Below are positions 18,054 to 27,821 of a DNA stretch of 64,000 bases, piece by piece. Both the position numbers and the translations under genes were made by a program. Each line of letters starts with the position of its first letter. Position 1 is the first letter of the stretch. Source of the stretch: Bacteroidota bacterium (GTDB taxonomy: Bacteria; Bacteroidota; Bacteroidia; Bacteroidales; Porphyromonadaceae); assembly GCA_023395395.1 (NCBI GenBank), contig JAEWZH010000014.1, positions 1-64,000 of the forward strand, given 5' to 3'. The notes beneath the pieces were generated by a model. It saw only the letters and a list, made by a program, of their open reading frames with translations. It ran no database searches and was not told the DNA's origin.

Positions 18054-18743
18054 ATGACAAAGGAGGAACTTGGAAGACTCATCACCGCCCCCCAGCAAGC
18101 GAATAATAATCATTTACTGGAACTACTGAACCTTAGCCAGCAATACCCCTACTGCGCACCACTCCAAAGTCTAATATTGGTATTGTTGCATAGAATAAAC
18201 GATCTTCGTTTTGCCAGCGAACTACATGAGAGAGCACTCATCTTACCCGACCTGAGACGACTTTTCTTCCTGCTCAATTCTTCTACTGGGACGACAATTA
18301 ATCCTAGAAATACGGAAATTGAAAGGGGAAGTAATACTTTCAGTCTCATAGATAGTTTTTTGGAAGAACACCCCGAAGATAGCTCTGAGCTCGAACTGCT
18401 CTTTGCTCCTGCTCAATCAACAATAATCAAAGAAGATACAGATGCCGATGAAATCATCGCTCAATTCCTAGAACAAGGGGAGAAAGCAGAGACTATTGAA
18501 CCGCTTATCCCAAAGGAAAAGCTTGAAGCAAAGCAAAATGAAGCATCTAACGTCGGCACAAATGACGAGGATGAGCTATTGACAGAGACCTTGGCTCGCA
18601 TGTATATCAGACAAGGAAAATATGAACGCGCCGAGCGTATATTAAGACAAATATATTTGGAGTTTCCAAAAAAAAGTGGTTACTTTGCCGAACAATTGAA
18701 TTTCCTAGAGAAATTAATTAAAAATAATGAGGTAGGTAGGTAG
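18054..18743 (+). CDS. Tetratricopeptide-like protein of the lptE-secG cluster
   Basis: A 229-residue protein without signal peptide. The N-terminal part is alpha-helical (YPYCAPLQSLILVLLHR), the middle is acidic and poorly conserved in character, and the C-terminal 50 residues form a TPR-like pair of helices (ETLARMYIRQGKYERAERILRQIYLEFPKKS split over two helices). Molecular function unknown. It sits in the Bacteroidetes gene order activator, lptE, TPR protein, secG, which suggests a part in envelope biogenesis. Confidence 0.75.
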   Translation: MTKEELGRLITAPQQANNNHLLELLNLSQQYPYCAPLQSLILVLLHRINDLRFASELHERALILPDLRRLFFLLNSSTGTTINPRNTEIERGSNTFSLIDSFLEEHPEDSSELELLFAPAQSTIIKEDTDADEIIAQFLEQGEKAETIEPLIPKEKLEAKQNEASNVGTNDEDELLTETLARMYIRQGKYERAERILRQIYLEFPKKSGYFAEQLNFLEKLIKNNEVGR

Positions 18744-18815
18744 ATTTGTGCTTCCTAAAAGCCGAACTCCCCACCCTGCCGTGAAGTGATTATAATATAG
18801 TAGTAAAGAGAACGT

Positions 18816-19196
18816 ATGTATGTATTTCTTTCAATACTGATAGTATTACTTGCTATCGTATTGGTGTTTGTGGTAACCATCCAAAACTCTAAGGGTGGTG
18901 GTCTGGCGGCAGGTTTTGCATCTAGTAACAATGTAATGGGTGTTCGTCGTACTACCGACCTGATTGAGAAGATTACTTGGGGCTTGGCAATCGCCATCGG
19001 TGTGCTGGCTATCCTTACCGCAAAATGGGCACCTCACAATGTGAGCAACCAACCAGAGAGTGTGATTATGGACAAGGTAAACGAGATGCAACTACCGACA
19101 CCCGCTGATGCACAGCCATTCGGCGAGGTAGAGGCTCCTGTGACTGAGGCTCCAGCAGAGACCACTACCCCAGTTGAGACTACACCTACCGAATAA
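18816..19196 (+). CDS. secG: Preprotein translocase subunit SecG
   Basis: A 126-residue SecG. Two transmembrane helices (residues 1-22 and about 55-70) flank the conserved cytoplasmic loop QNSKGGGLAAGFASS. The C-terminal 45 residues are rich in Pro, Thr and Glu and probably disordered, which is common for Bacteroidetes SecG. SecG assists SecYE in protein export. It follows the TPR gene after about 70 bp that hold no recognisable signal. Confidence 0.93.
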   Translation: MYVFLSILIVLLAIVLVFVVTIQNSKGGGLAAGFASSNNVMGVRRTTDLIEKITWGLAIAIGVLAILTAKWAPHNVSNQPESVIMDKVNEMQLPTPADAQPFGEVEAPVTEAPAETTTPVETTPTE

Positions 19197-19227
19197 TTTG
19201 GATGGTAGGCATTTGAGGGCGAAAAGC

Positions 19228-19258
19228 TTGGTAATCTCAATTATTTTTGGTTACTTTG
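19228..19258 (+). promoter_or_regulatory. Promoter of the rpmB-rpmG operon
   Basis: TTG at 19228-19230 and TTACTTTG (one base off TAnnTTTG) at 19251-19258, with a 20-nt spacer. The expected start leaves a leader of about 35 nt before rpmB. Confidence 0.65.
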
Positions 19259-19299
19259 CACACCGTAAGTATAATACACGTATATAATAACAGATAGAG

Positions 19300-19557
19300 A
19301 TGTCACGAATTTGTCAAATCACAGGCAAAAAGGCAATGACTGGAAACAACGTTTCTCACTCCATGAGGAGGACGAAGCGAGTTTTCAATCCCAACCTTTT
19401 TGACCGTAAGTTTTACTGGCCTGAGGAAGACTGCTGGATCAAGATCCGTGTCTCTGCAGCTGGTCTACGCCTAATCAACAAGATTGGTCTGAATGCAGCG
19501 CTAGAGCAGGCTAATGCCAAGGGTTACCTCACTGAGGTATTGATCCTTGATAAGTAA
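19300..19557 (+). CDS. rpmB: 50S ribosomal protein L28
   Basis: An 85-residue L28. It starts [11 protein letters not shown], has the typical [13 protein letters not shown] stretch and a basic N-terminal half that binds 23S rRNA. First gene of rpmB-rpmG-DUF4295, the usual order in Bacteroidetes. Confidence 0.97.
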   Translation: MSRICQITGKKAMTGNNVSHSMRRTKRVFNPNLFDRKFYWPEEDCWIKIRVSAAGLRLINKIGLNAALEQANAKGYLTEVLILDK

Positions 19558-19585
19558 TTAACCCAATAGGAAGGAGAGAAAGCGT

Positions 19586-19774
19586 ATGTCTAAGAAGAGT
19601 AAAGGCGATAGAGTACAGGTAATCCTTGAGTGCACTGAGCACAAGGAGAGTGGTCTACCAGGGACCTCTAGGTACGTGACTACCAAGAATAAAAAGAATA
19701 CTACTGGTCGTCTGGAACTAAAGAAGTACAATCCTATCCTGAAGCGCATGACTGTGCACAAGGAGATTAAGTAA
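19586..19774 (+). CDS. rpmG: 50S ribosomal protein L33
   Basis: A 62-residue L33 with the family pattern [19 protein letters not shown] and the C-terminal [15 protein letters not shown]. Only one of the usual zinc-ribbon cysteines remains (Cys14), so this is a zinc-free (C-minus) type. It is preceded by GGAAGGAGAG, a good Shine-Dalgarno sequence for this genome. Confidence 0.97.
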   Translation: MSKKSKGDRVQVILECTEHKESGLPGTSRYVTTKNKKNTTGRLELKKYNPILKRMTVHKEIK

Positions 19775-19826
19775 GGATTAAGGAGAAGATAATTAAGCAT
19801 TAACCGATTAAAAGGAGGAGCAGATC

Positions 19827-19979
19827 ATGGCAAAAAAAGCGATGTCAAAACTGCAGAAAGGTGATGGACGTACCTTCTCTAAGGTCATCAAGATGGTGAA
19901 GTCGCCTAAGACTGGTGCCTACACTTTCAAGGAGGAGATGGTACCTAATGAAATGGTAAAGGATTACTTCAAGAAGTAA
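19827..19979 (+). CDS. DUF4295 small ribosome-linked protein
   Basis: A 50-residue, very basic protein (starts MAKKAMSKLQKGDGRTFSKV, ends VKDYFKK). It is preceded by AAAGGAGGAG at 19811-19820, 6 nt before the ATG. Length, sequence and position directly after rpmG match the DUF4295 family, which is almost confined to Bacteroidetes. A structural or accessory role on the ribosome is likely but unproven. The gene is followed by the operon terminator. Confidence 0.92.
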   Translation: MAKKAMSKLQKGDGRTFSKVIKMVKSPKTGAYTFKEEMVPNEMVKDYFKK

Positions 19980-20048
19980 CCACCACCCACTGCAAATCAA
20001 AAGGGGAGTACCTTGGTTGTATCCAAACAACACGAAAGGTAAAAGTAG

Positions 20049-20087
20049 AAGCTTAAAGGGTAAGATGCGACCTTTTAAGCTTTTTAC
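20049..20087 (+). terminator. Terminator of the rpmB-rpmG-DUF4295 operon
   Basis: Hairpin with 13-bp arms (20049-20061 and 20070-20082, one G-U pair) followed by TTTTACTTT. Confidence 0.85.
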
Positions 20088-20104
20088 TTTATATAGATAA
20101 TATA

Positions 20105-21970
20105 ATGAGTGCAAATAAAGATCTTAAGGATTGGCTACCAATCTCGAAAAAGGAAGTAGAACTACGTGGGTGGGACGAACTAGATGTCATTATCTTTAGT
20201 GGCGATGCCTACGTAGATCACCCATCCTTTGCTAATGCAGTAATAGGAAGGGTTCTGGAAAGTGCTGGATACAAAGTTGCCATTATCCCCCAACCTAACT
20301 GGAGAGATGATCTTAGAGACTTCAAGAAGCTAGGAAAACCGAGATTATTCTTTGGAGTTTCCGCAGGAAATATGGACTCAATGGTCAATCACTATACCGC
20401 GGCAAAACGCAAAAGGTCTGATGATGCCTATACGCCTGATGAGCGGGTGGATATGCGCCCTGATTACCCAAGTCTTGTTTACACTAAAATCCTGAGAAAT
20501 CTTTTCCCTGATACCCCTATTATCTTAGGTGGTATTGAAGCATCACTTCGTCGGCTCACACATTATGATTACTGGCAAGATAAGCTCCTTCCTGGGATGC
20601 CCTTTATGAGCGACGCTGATATAGTACTGTATGGTTTAGGTGAAAGGTCGGTGCTTGACATCGCATCTTTACTGGATAGAGGGGCTTCATTGGAAAATAT
20701 CAAACAACTTCCACAGATCGCTTATACCGTCTCAGTTAAAGAATTTGAGGCAAAGGACAATGACATTGCACTCAATAGCCACGAAGATTGTCTAGCAGAC
20801 AAGCTTTGCTATGCTAAAAACTTTAGACAGATTGAGGAGCAGAGTAATTCCTTAAACCCACACCGCCTTACTCAGGCTGTGGCAAATCAAGTAATTGTCG
20901 TCAATCCTCCCTACCCTCTACCCTCTACAGAAGAGGTAGATAGGTACTATGCGCTTCCTTATACTCGTCTCCCTCATCCGCGCTATCAAGGAAAGAGAAT
21001 CCGTGCTTATGAGATGATTAGACATTCAATCAATATGCACCGAGGGTGCTTTGGGGGCTGTGCTTTCTGTACTATATCTGCCCACCAAGGGAAATTCATT
21101 GTCTCTCGCAGCCAAGAATCTATCGTAAAGGAAGCTGAAAAAGTGACACAGATGCCCGATTTCAAGGGATATATCAGTGATTTAGGCGGACCTAGTGCCA
21201 ACATGTACCAGATGAAAGGAAAAAATCTATCTGTCTGCCAGCAATGCCTTCGTCCATCTTGCCTCCACCCAAAGATTTGTCCCAATCTCAATGCCGACCA
21301 TACCCCCCTTTTAGAAGTTTATAAAAAGGTAGATGCTCTACCGGGCGTGAAAAAGAGCTTTATAGGCAGTGGTATCAGATATGATATACTCACCCATCAT
21401 TTTAAGGATGAACAACTCAATAGCGCCGCAAAAAGATATACTGAAGAGCTCATCAAGAACCACGTTTCAGGACGACTCAAAATTGCCCCTGAACACACCT
21501 CTCCTAAGGTACTTCAGCAAATACGCAAACCTAGCTTTGATCACTTCTACACCTTCAAACGAGAGTTTGACCGTATCAATAACGAAGGAGGACTTCGACA
21601 ACAGCTCATCCCTTATTTTATTAGTAGCCATCCGGGTTGCACAGAAGAGGATATGGCAGATCTTGCCCTGATATCCAAGTCTCTCAACTTTCAGCTAGAA
21701 CAGGTGCAGGATTTCACCCCTACCCCTATGACAGTGGCTACAGTGATTTATTACAGTGGCTACCACCCCTACACGCTTGAGAAGATTCATACCGCACATA
21801 CCAAGGAAGAGAAGGAAGCACAGCGACAATACTTCTTTTGGTATCAACCAGAAAAGAGGGCTGGAATTATCAAATCTCTCAAAAGGATTGGTAGATCTGA
21901 TCTTATAGATAAGTTATTTGGTTCGACTTCCAAACCCACTCCAAATAAGAAAAGGAGAAGACATCGCTGA
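20105..21970 (+). CDS. YgiQ-family radical SAM protein
   Basis: A 621-residue YgiQ-type protein. The N-terminal part resembles B12-binding-like domains (ELDVIIFSGDAYVDHPS ...) and ends in GGIEASLRRLTHYDYW. The radical SAM cluster motif CX3CX2C is Cys315, Cys319 and Cys322 in GCFGGCAFCTISAHQG. A Cys-rich stretch follows (CQQCLRPSCLHPKICPN), and the C-terminal part has the conserved QVQDFTPTPMT. The reaction of this family is not firmly established. Single gene with no operon partner. Confidence 0.93.
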   Translation: MSANKDLKDWLPISKKEVELRGWDELDVIIFSGDAYVDHPSFANAVIGRVLESAGYKVAIIPQPNWRDDLRDFKKLGKPRLFFGVSAGNMDSMVNHYTAAKRKRSDDAYTPDERVDMRPDYPSLVYTKILRNLFPDTPIILGGIEASLRRLTHYDYWQDKLLPGMPFMSDADIVLYGLGERSVLDIASLLDRGASLENIKQLPQIAYTVSVKEFEAKDNDIALNSHEDCLADKLCYAKNFRQIEEQSNSLNPHRLTQAVANQVIVVNPPYPLPSTEEVDRYYALPYTRLPHPRYQGKRIRAYEMIRHSINMHRGCFGGCAFCTISAHQGKFIVSRSQESIVKEAEKVTQMPDFKGYISDLGGPSANMYQMKGKNLSVCQQCLRPSCLHPKICPNLNADHTPLLEVYKKVDALPGVKKSFIGSGIRYDILTHHFKDEQLNSAAKRYTEELIKNHVSGRLKIAPEHTSPKVLQQIRKPSFDHFYTFKREFDRINNEGGLRQQLIPYFISSHPGCTEEDMADLALISKSLNFQLEQVQDFTPTPMTVATVIYYSGYHPYTLEKIHTAHTKEEKEAQRQYFFWYQPEKRAGIIKSLKRIGRSDLIDKLFGSTSKPTPNKKRRRHR

Positions 21971-22023
21971 CAACCTTATATGTTGCAAAATCTGGCTTTA
22001 CCCTCGTTAATCAAAGTAAAGAC

Positions 22024-22056
22024 AAAGGCATACCCCGAAAGGTATGCCTTTTATTT
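22024..22056 (+). terminator. Terminator after ygiQ
   Basis: Hairpin AAAGGCATACC (22024-22034) and GGTATGCCTTT (22041-22051) with loop CCGAAA and a T-rich tail. Confidence 0.9.
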
Positions 22057-22078
22057 GTTAAAATGGTTGCAAAGTCAC

Positions 22079-22109
22079 TTGCAAACCTCCTTTTAAATCC
22101 TTTTATTTG
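22079..22109 (+). promoter_or_regulatory. degQ promoter
   Basis: TTG at 22079-22081 and TTTATTTG (near-consensus -7) at 22102-22109, 20 nt apart. The start point near 22116 means an ATG at 22112 cannot be the translation start and supports the ATG at 22184. Confidence 0.6.
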
Positions 22110-22183
22110 CTATGCAAATCTGTAGAATGCCTTTTGTGAAGAGAAAGGTCATTCTTCAACTCAAAAAAGAAAGGAAGATAGAA

Positions 22184-23692
22184 ATGAAAAAAGGATTTAT
22201 AATCGCAGCCATTGTGCTTGGAAGCTCCATAGTTGGAGCTATTGGTGGTGCAGCTATATACTCTGGCACCTCTGATTATTTTACTTCTTCCACCAAGCAT
22301 AGGGAAGGAGTAGCTGATGAGACTAGTCTATTTGATCAACCCAAGATGACGCCTGCAATTTACTCATCGACCAGCACGCCCAAAGACTTTGTTGAGGCTG
22401 CAGAGAGGAGTATCAATGGAGTAGTGAATATTCGTAGTGAAGTAACCTTAGAGCACCGTCAAGGATCTCGGTACATCGATCCCTTTGAGTTTTTCTTTGG
22501 CATTCCTGGTGATGGAGGACGCTCCTCCGAGCAACAAGAGATGCCTACCAGAGTAGGATTAGGGTCAGGTGTTATTATCAGTACCGATGGTTACATCATT
22601 ACCAACAATCATGTAGTATCTGGAGCCTCTCGACTCACAGTCAGTACAAATGATAATAAGGAGTACGAAGCGACGATTGTCGGCACAGATCCTGCGACAG
22701 ATATTGCATTGCTCAAGATTGATGCGACCGGTCTTCAACCCATCCCCTTTGGAGATAGTGAGAGCCTAAAGGTTGGGGAGTGGGTGCTGGCCATTGGCAA
22801 TCCATTCAATCTACAAAGTACCGTCACAGCCGGCATCGTCAGTGCCAAGGGCAGAAGCTCTGGAGGGCAAGGGGACTTGCAGGTTACCTCTTTCATCCAA
22901 CATGATGCTGCTGTAAACCCCGGAAATTCAGGTGGTGCTTTGGTCAATACTAGAGGGGAATTAGTGGGCATAAATACCATGATTTTCTCTCAGACGGGCA
23001 ACTATGCCGGATACTCCTTTGCTGTCCCCGTTAGTATTGCAAGTAAAGTAGTCAGTGACATCAAGCAGTACGGTACCGTACAGAGAGCTGTATTAGGTAT
23101 CATTGGTGGTAATATCAACGGAGACATCCAAAAGAAGTACGAACTCAAAGTCACTGAAGGAGCTTTTGTGGCTGACTTTTCGACTGGTAGTGCGGCCAAA
23201 AAAGCAGGTCTACAAGAAGGCGATGTGATTACGGCTATCAATGGCGTATCTATCCGAAATATGGCGGGGCTTCAGGAACAAGTAAGTAAGTATAGCCCTG
23301 GCAATACAGTGGATATTACAGTAAATAGAAAGGGTAATACCAAGCAATATAAGGTCGTACTTAAGAATAACGAAGGTACGACTGATATCATAGAAAAAGC
23401 TAGCTTCTCATCATTGGGTGCTTCATTTAAACCAATTGACGAAGATACTGCCAACGAATTGGGGATCCGTTATGGTGTAGAAGTTACAGGTGTAGATGAT
23501 AAAGGCAAGATAGCAGAAGCCGGTATCAACAAAGGCTTCATAATCTTAGAAATCAACAACCGTCCGGTACGAACAGAGAAAGATATCGAGAGTATCACTC
23601 AGCAAGTAATCGCCAAATCGACAGACAAGGTACTCTTCATCAAAGGCATCCTGCCCAATGGACGTATTAGATATATGGCTGTAGAGCTATAA
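22184..23692 (+). CDS. degQ: DegP/DegQ-type periplasmic serine protease (HtrA)
   Basis: A 502-residue HtrA protease, counted from the ATG at 22184, which follows AAAGGAAG by 6 nt; the frame stays open upstream to 22112. One N-terminal membrane/signal segment (residues 3-22), then the trypsin-like domain with His143 (NNHVV), Asp173 (ATDIALL) and Ser249 (NPGNSGGAL), and two PDZ domains (about 285-385 and 400-500). It degrades or refolds damaged proteins in the periplasm. Flanked by its own promoter and terminator. In other bacteria this family is under envelope stress control; no such operator is recognised here. Confidence 0.95.
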   Translation: MKKGFIIAAIVLGSSIVGAIGGAAIYSGTSDYFTSSTKHREGVADETSLFDQPKMTPAIYSSTSTPKDFVEAAERSINGVVNIRSEVTLEHRQGSRYIDPFEFFFGIPGDGGRSSEQQEMPTRVGLGSGVIISTDGYIITNNHVVSGASRLTVSTNDNKEYEATIVGTDPATDIALLKIDATGLQPIPFGDSESLKVGEWVLAIGNPFNLQSTVTAGIVSAKGRSSGGQGDLQVTSFIQHDAAVNPGNSGGALVNTRGELVGINTMIFSQTGNYAGYSFAVPVSIASKVVSDIKQYGTVQRAVLGIIGGNINGDIQKKYELKVTEGAFVADFSTGSAAKKAGLQEGDVITAINGVSIRNMAGLQEQVSKYSPGNTVDITVNRKGNTKQYKVVLKNNEGTTDIIEKASFSSLGASFKPIDEDTANELGIRYGVEVTGVDDKGKIAEAGINKGFIILEINNRPVRTEKDIESITQQVIAKSTDKVLFIKGILPNGRIRYMAVEL

Positions 23693-23748
23693 GTTCAATA
23701 TAATGCTTGTGATTCAATAGTTTATTGTTTTTTGTGATTCTGATGGAA

Positions 23749-23785
23749 GCCTCGGCACTGTGAAGAGTGTCGGGGCCTCTTTTTT
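23749..23785 (+). terminator. Terminator after degQ
   Basis: GCCTCGGCACT (23749-23759) pairs with AGTGTCGGGGC (23766-23776) with two G-U pairs, followed by CTCTTTTTTA. It also lies at the end of the convergent DUF4126 gene. Confidence 0.85.
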
Positions 23786-24380
23786 ATGCGTCTACATGCG
23801 TCTTCTTATATTTTCTCCTCCTGTAGACTATAATTGGAATTACTATCACAAGTACCAAGGTGATAATAGCTATCAATATCGGTACAAACAATGCGCCAAC
23901 CGATAGCCCTACAGCACCTACATTCTCTCCTGTAGAGACCGCAGAATTACCCATCCCAGCTGTAGCCTGAGAAGAGAGCAACCGAGAAAATACACTTCCA
24001 CTCTGCACTACTGCCGAAACCCCTCCGCCCACAATAAACCCTGTAACCCATCTAGTGAGACTATCATCGATGGGCAATACTGAAGTCATCAATAGCGTCC
24101 CTGCTATCACAGCCATAGGAGTGGCAATTGTATCCAATACATTATCGACAAATGGCACGTAATAGGCTACAATCTCCACAATCGCGGCCACACCAAAGGT
24201 AATCAGTGCGGGCACACTACCCAACCACTCAAAGCTATCATTGAGGGGCAATACATCAAAGTAGGCAGCGATACTCGCCACCAACATAGGCACAAAGACC
24301 CTGAAACCAGTACTTGCACTCAGACCTATACCTAGCGCAATGGCCGTGATTATTCCTGCATCCATAATAAAATTCATCAC
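23784..24380 (-). CDS. DUF4126 membrane protein
   Basis: A 198-residue integral membrane protein with about five hydrophobic segments and a basic C-terminus (YRRRKYKKTH). It matches the DUF4126 family (N-terminal LGIGLSASTGFRVFVPMLVAS, Gly-rich GFIVGGGVSAVVQSGS). Function unknown. Single gene, convergent with degQ and divergent from msrAB. Confidence 0.85.
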   Translation of the reverse strand: MMNFIMDAGIITAIALGIGLSASTGFRVFVPMLVASIAAYFDVLPLNDSFEWLGSVPALITFGVAAIVEIVAYYVPFVDNVLDTIATPMAVIAGTLLMTSVLPIDDSLTRWVTGFIVGGGVSAVVQSGSVFSRLLSSQATAGMGNSAVSTGENVGAVGLSVGALFVPILIAIITLVLVIVIPIIVYRRRKYKKTHVDA

Positions 24381-24430
24381 TAATTGATGATGTAAAGGTA
24401 CATAATTCCCTCACATCACAAATATTTTAT

Positions 24431-24438
24431 TAGCTTTG
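24431..24438 (+). promoter_or_regulatory. -7 box of the msrAB promoter
   Basis: TAGCTTTG fits TAnnTTTG and lies 29 nt before the msrAB ATG. No TTG box at the usual distance. Confidence 0.55.
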
Positions 24439-24466
24439 CTTTCATTACAGTACAGACAAAATAAAT

Positions 24467-25474
24467 ATGAAAGAGACTTTTCTTGTAATTTATCTGGCAG
24501 GTGGCTGCTTTTGGGGCGTAGAGCACTACGTCAAATTGCTACCTGGAGTGGTTGAGACAGAAGTAGGTTATGCCAATAGCATCAAAGAAAATCCCTCCTA
24601 CCAAGAGGTGTGCACGGGCAAGACCAATGCAGTAGAGACGGTAAAAGTGGTCTATGACCCTACCAAGACATCGCTCAGCTTCCTCCTCGATCAATACTTC
24701 TTAATCATCAACCCCACCACCCTCAATCAGCAAGGCAATGACATCGGTACCCAATACCGTACAGGTATCTACTACACTGATCCTGCTGATCGCCCCATAG
24801 TAATGAATGCCTTGGCACGCATACAGAGTAAATACACCAAAGTGGTGATGGTCGAGGCTAAGCCTCTACAGAACTTCTACCCTGCCGAGGAGATGCACCA
24901 AGATTATCTCGACAACACCCCTGGGGGCTATTGCCACGTCCCTGTAGACATGTTTGGCCTGGCAAAGAGAGCCAAGGTAGATCCGAAGAGTATCGAGTCG
25001 GATGCCAGGATCAGAGCCAAGGAGCGTGCCAGGCTATCTGAAAGCTCCAGTGATCTACGCAAGCGACTTACCCCACTTCAGTATCAGGTGACTCAAAATG
25101 AAGCCACTGAACGACCACATGCCAACGAATATGACCAAAACTTCGAAGATGGTATATACGTAGACATCATCTCTGGCGAACCTCTCTTTAGTTCGCGAGA
25201 CAAGTATGATGCGGGCTGTGGATGGCCATCTTTTACAAAACCCATCGGCACCCAAACAATCCTCGAAAGAGCAGACCACAAGCTGGGCTACCTCCGCACA
25301 GAAGTGAGGAGCAAATCTGCCAACAGCCATCTCGGTCACGTCTTCAACGATGGACCAAAGGAAAAAGGTGGACTACGCTACTGCATCAATAGCGCTTCCC
25401 TTCGCTTCGTCCCCCTTAGTAAAATGCAAGAGGAGGGCTATGGTGATTACCTCTATCTATTCGACAAAGAGTAA
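24467..25474 (+). CDS. msrAB: Bifunctional peptide-methionine sulfoxide reductase MsrA/MsrB
   Basis: A 335-residue fusion. Residues about 8-155 are MsrA, with the catalytic motif GCFWG (Cys14) and the EEMHQDYL stretch. Residues about 190-325 are MsrB, with the zinc-site Cys in CGWPSF and the catalytic Cys in RYCINSASL. MsrA reduces the S form and MsrB the R form of methionine sulfoxide in proteins. There is no signal peptide; the protein starts nearly at the MsrA fold, so it is likely cytosolic, unlike many secreted MsrAB fusions. Single gene with promoter and terminator. Confidence 0.96.
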   Translation: MKETFLVIYLAGGCFWGVEHYVKLLPGVVETEVGYANSIKENPSYQEVCTGKTNAVETVKVVYDPTKTSLSFLLDQYFLIINPTTLNQQGNDIGTQYRTGIYYTDPADRPIVMNALARIQSKYTKVVMVEAKPLQNFYPAEEMHQDYLDNTPGGYCHVPVDMFGLAKRAKVDPKSIESDARIRAKERARLSESSSDLRKRLTPLQYQVTQNEATERPHANEYDQNFEDGIYVDIISGEPLFSSRDKYDAGCGWPSFTKPIGTQTILERADHKLGYLRTEVRSKSANSHLGHVFNDGPKEKGGLRYCINSASLRFVPLSKMQEEGYGDYLYLFDKE

Positions 25475-25488
25475 ATACTGATAAAAGG

Positions 25489-25535
25489 AATGTGGCTGCA
25501 TAGACCTCTGAGGGTCAGTGCAGCCACATTTCTTT
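25489..25535. terminator. Bidirectional terminator between msrAB and the ABC exporter
   Basis: Perfect inverted repeat AATGTGGCTGCA (25489-25500) and TGCAGCCACATT (25519-25530), then a T-rich tail. Confidence 0.85.
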
Positions 25536-25575
25536 TCTATAGGGCAATACGCAGATTCAAGTATCAAGTGCAATT

Positions 25576-27429
25576 TTACTTGAAAGATTGTAATGCGACT
25601 AGTCGAGCGTACTTACCATTGAGAGCCAACAGTTCATTGTGGGTACCCTCTTCTACTATTTCTCCTTGGTCGAGTACCACTATCTTATCTGCATCAGTAA
25701 TGGTAGAGAGACGATGGGCGATGACAATGGTTGTTCGCCCACGCATCAATCGTTCTAGGGCTTCTTGCACCACTCGTTCCGAAGCGGTATCCAGCGCAGA
25801 AGTCGCCTCATCTAAGATAAGTATTTCAGGATCCTTCAGAATTGCACGTGCTATACTCAGTCGCTGGCGCTGACCGCCACTCAATTTACCGCCACGATCA
25901 CCAATATTGGTATCGTATCCGAGTGGCAATTCTCTCACAAATTCATCGGCATTTGCCACCTTGGCAGCCTCTATGACTGCCTCACGTGTGGCGTCGGTAT
26001 TGCCAAAAGCAATATTATTGTGTACTGTGTCATTAAATAGGATAGCTTCCTGATTGACATTCCCCATCAGTTTGCGCAAATCCAGCATTCTCAGCTCCCT
26101 AACATCTATGTCATCGATATACACCCCACCCTTTTGTACATCGTGAAATCTGGGCAGGAGGTCTACCAAGGTACTTTTGCCCGAACCGCTAGCACCTACG
26201 ATGGCGACAGTTTGTCCCTTCCGTATCCGCAGGTTTACATCCTTTAGCACCCAAGTATCAGCATACCTAAAGGAGACCTCTCTAAGAGAGATTTCTTTGT
26301 CAAACTTCACCTCCTTAGGTTGTACAGGATCCTTGATATTGCTTTCTGCCAAGAGAATCATATCCACACGCTCCATACTGGCAAAACCTCTTTGTATCGC
26401 ATAGCTTGCTCTGGAGAGGTCTTTGGCTGGATTGATGATGCTGTAAAAAATCACAAGATAGTAAATAAAGGTACTAGCCTGTAGCCCTCCGTCATGCCCC
26501 AAGATAAGTGTACCGCCATACCATAGGACAACGGCAATAGTGGCTGTACCCAGAAACTCACTCATAGGGTGAGCCAACTGCTGACGGCGAGATACTCGCA
26601 TGGAAGTCTGCCTAAAGTCTTCATTGTGACGAGCAAAGCGCTCCCTCATCATATCCTCAGCATGAAACGCTTTCACAATCCTAAGTCCCCCGAGTGTCTC
26701 CTCGATAATACTGATAAGCGTCCCCCATTGCTGCTGCGCTAAGAGTGACGACTTTTTGAGGTGCTTACCTACCTGTCCCATGATATACCCGGCTATAGGC
26801 AGTAGCACGAGTACAAAGATGGTGAGCTCAGTACTTATCATCAGCATCGCTATGAGAGAGACGACAATCATCAGTGGATTCTTGATAATCGACTCTAGAG
26901 AGGTGATGATTGAACTCTCGATATTATTGACATCCCCTGTGATCCGCGCAATGATGTCACCTTTTCGTTCGTCACTAAAAAAGGCGATCGGGAGATCCAT
27001 TATCTTGTCATTGATGCTATTTCGGATATCACGTACCACTCCAGTCTGCACTGGAATCATACAATAAAATCCCATATAGTCACTCATCACCTTAAGGAAA
27101 GTAATGAGTATGAGATACAGCCCCAAAATTATCAGAGTATTGGAGGCTCCATACTGTGTGATGAGCTGAGTGATATAGTAAAAGAAGTTATTCTGTACCG
27201 TATCTGCAAGCCTATCGAGACCACCTGCACTCCAAAGATGAATAGAATCCCATGGCACCCAACTATATACTGTGCTATCCAGCTTGAAAAGGATATTAAG
27301 TATCGGTATAATCAAAGAAAATGCCAGTAGATTGAGCAAAGGTGTGAGGGCATTAAAAAATATATTACCCACGACATACCACTTGTAAGGTGGTAGGAAA
27401 CGGCGAAGAGTACGAAACAGCTCCTTCAT
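25576..27429 (-). CDS. ABC exporter, fused permease and ATPase (MsbA-like)
   Basis: A 617-residue half-transporter: six transmembrane helices in residues about 15-340, then the ATPase with Walker A GASGSGKST, signature LSGGQRQRLS, Walker B ILILDEATSAL and the switch His in IAHRLSTI. All catalytic motifs are intact, so a homodimer would be active. Length and sequence are close to MsbA-type lipid flippases of Bacteroidetes; a multidrug role is the alternative. The insert near residues 60-110 between the first helices is longer than in E. coli MsbA. Single gene with a -7 box 30 bp upstream. Confidence 0.88.
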   Translation of the reverse strand: MKELFRTLRRFLPPYKWYVVGNIFFNALTPLLNLLAFSLIIPILNILFKLDSTVYSWVPWDSIHLWSAGGLDRLADTVQNNFFYYITQLITQYGASNTLIILGLYLILITFLKVMSDYMGFYCMIPVQTGVVRDIRNSINDKIMDLPIAFFSDERKGDIIARITGDVNNIESSIITSLESIIKNPLMIVVSLIAMLMISTELTIFVLVLLPIAGYIMGQVGKHLKKSSLLAQQQWGTLISIIEETLGGLRIVKAFHAEDMMRERFARHNEDFRQTSMRVSRRQQLAHPMSEFLGTATIAVVLWYGGTLILGHDGGLQASTFIYYLVIFYSIINPAKDLSRASYAIQRGFASMERVDMILLAESNIKDPVQPKEVKFDKEISLREVSFRYADTWVLKDVNLRIRKGQTVAIVGASGSGKSTLVDLLPRFHDVQKGGVYIDDIDVRELRMLDLRKLMGNVNQEAILFNDTVHNNIAFGNTDATREAVIEAAKVANADEFVRELPLGYDTNIGDRGGKLSGGQRQRLSIARAILKDPEILILDEATSALDTASERVVQEALERLMRGRTTIVIAHRLSTITDADKIVVLDQGEIVEEGTHNELLALNGKYARLVALQSFK

Positions 27430-27459
27430 CTAACTTCTAATAGTCTAATAAATATCGAA

Positions 27460-27467
27460 CAAAGATA
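27460..27467 (-). promoter_or_regulatory. -7 box of the ABC exporter gene
   Basis: TATCTTTG on the minus strand (plus strand CAAAGATA) lies about 30 nt before the ATG and fits TAnnTTTG exactly. No clear TTG box upstream. Confidence 0.55.
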
Positions 27468-27663
27468 CCAATTTTACCTCCGACTCTATCATGTACTATA
27501 CCTATATTCTGTAAGTTGGGTATGCGCTTTTGCAAAGATAATTATTTATACGTCCTTAGTGTGACCTGAACAAAGCGGGGCTACATGGATGGGGGACTAC
27601 AGAGAAGGAGCAGCGACACACCTATTCACACGACCTCGACAGGGGTCGCATTTGTTTGCCATA

Positions 27664-27821
27664 GTTTACGCAAGTAGAAATATCTGTCGGAGAAAAGACT
27701 AAATTTCCTCTGTAGAGCGGACAAATCTCCTCTATAGAGCAACTAAATCTCCTCTATAGAGCGAACAAATCTCCTCTATAGAGCGACTAAATCTCCTCTA
27801 TTATGGTGGTTCTTGAAAGAG
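27664..27821. mobile_element. MITE-like element with 22-bp array C
   Basis: Units of exactly 22 bp begin at 27701, 27723, 27745 and 27767, and a truncated fifth at 27789. The core is CCTCTATAGAGC, and the unit tails alternate between an 'aac' and an 'act' form, giving a 44-bp higher order. The left border 27664-27699 holds the family end sequence (CGCAAGTAGA ... TGTCGG). After the last core, 27804-27821 (TGGTGGTTCTTGAAAGAG) resembles the exit of array D at 39007-39023. No right inverted end is seen. Confidence 0.7.
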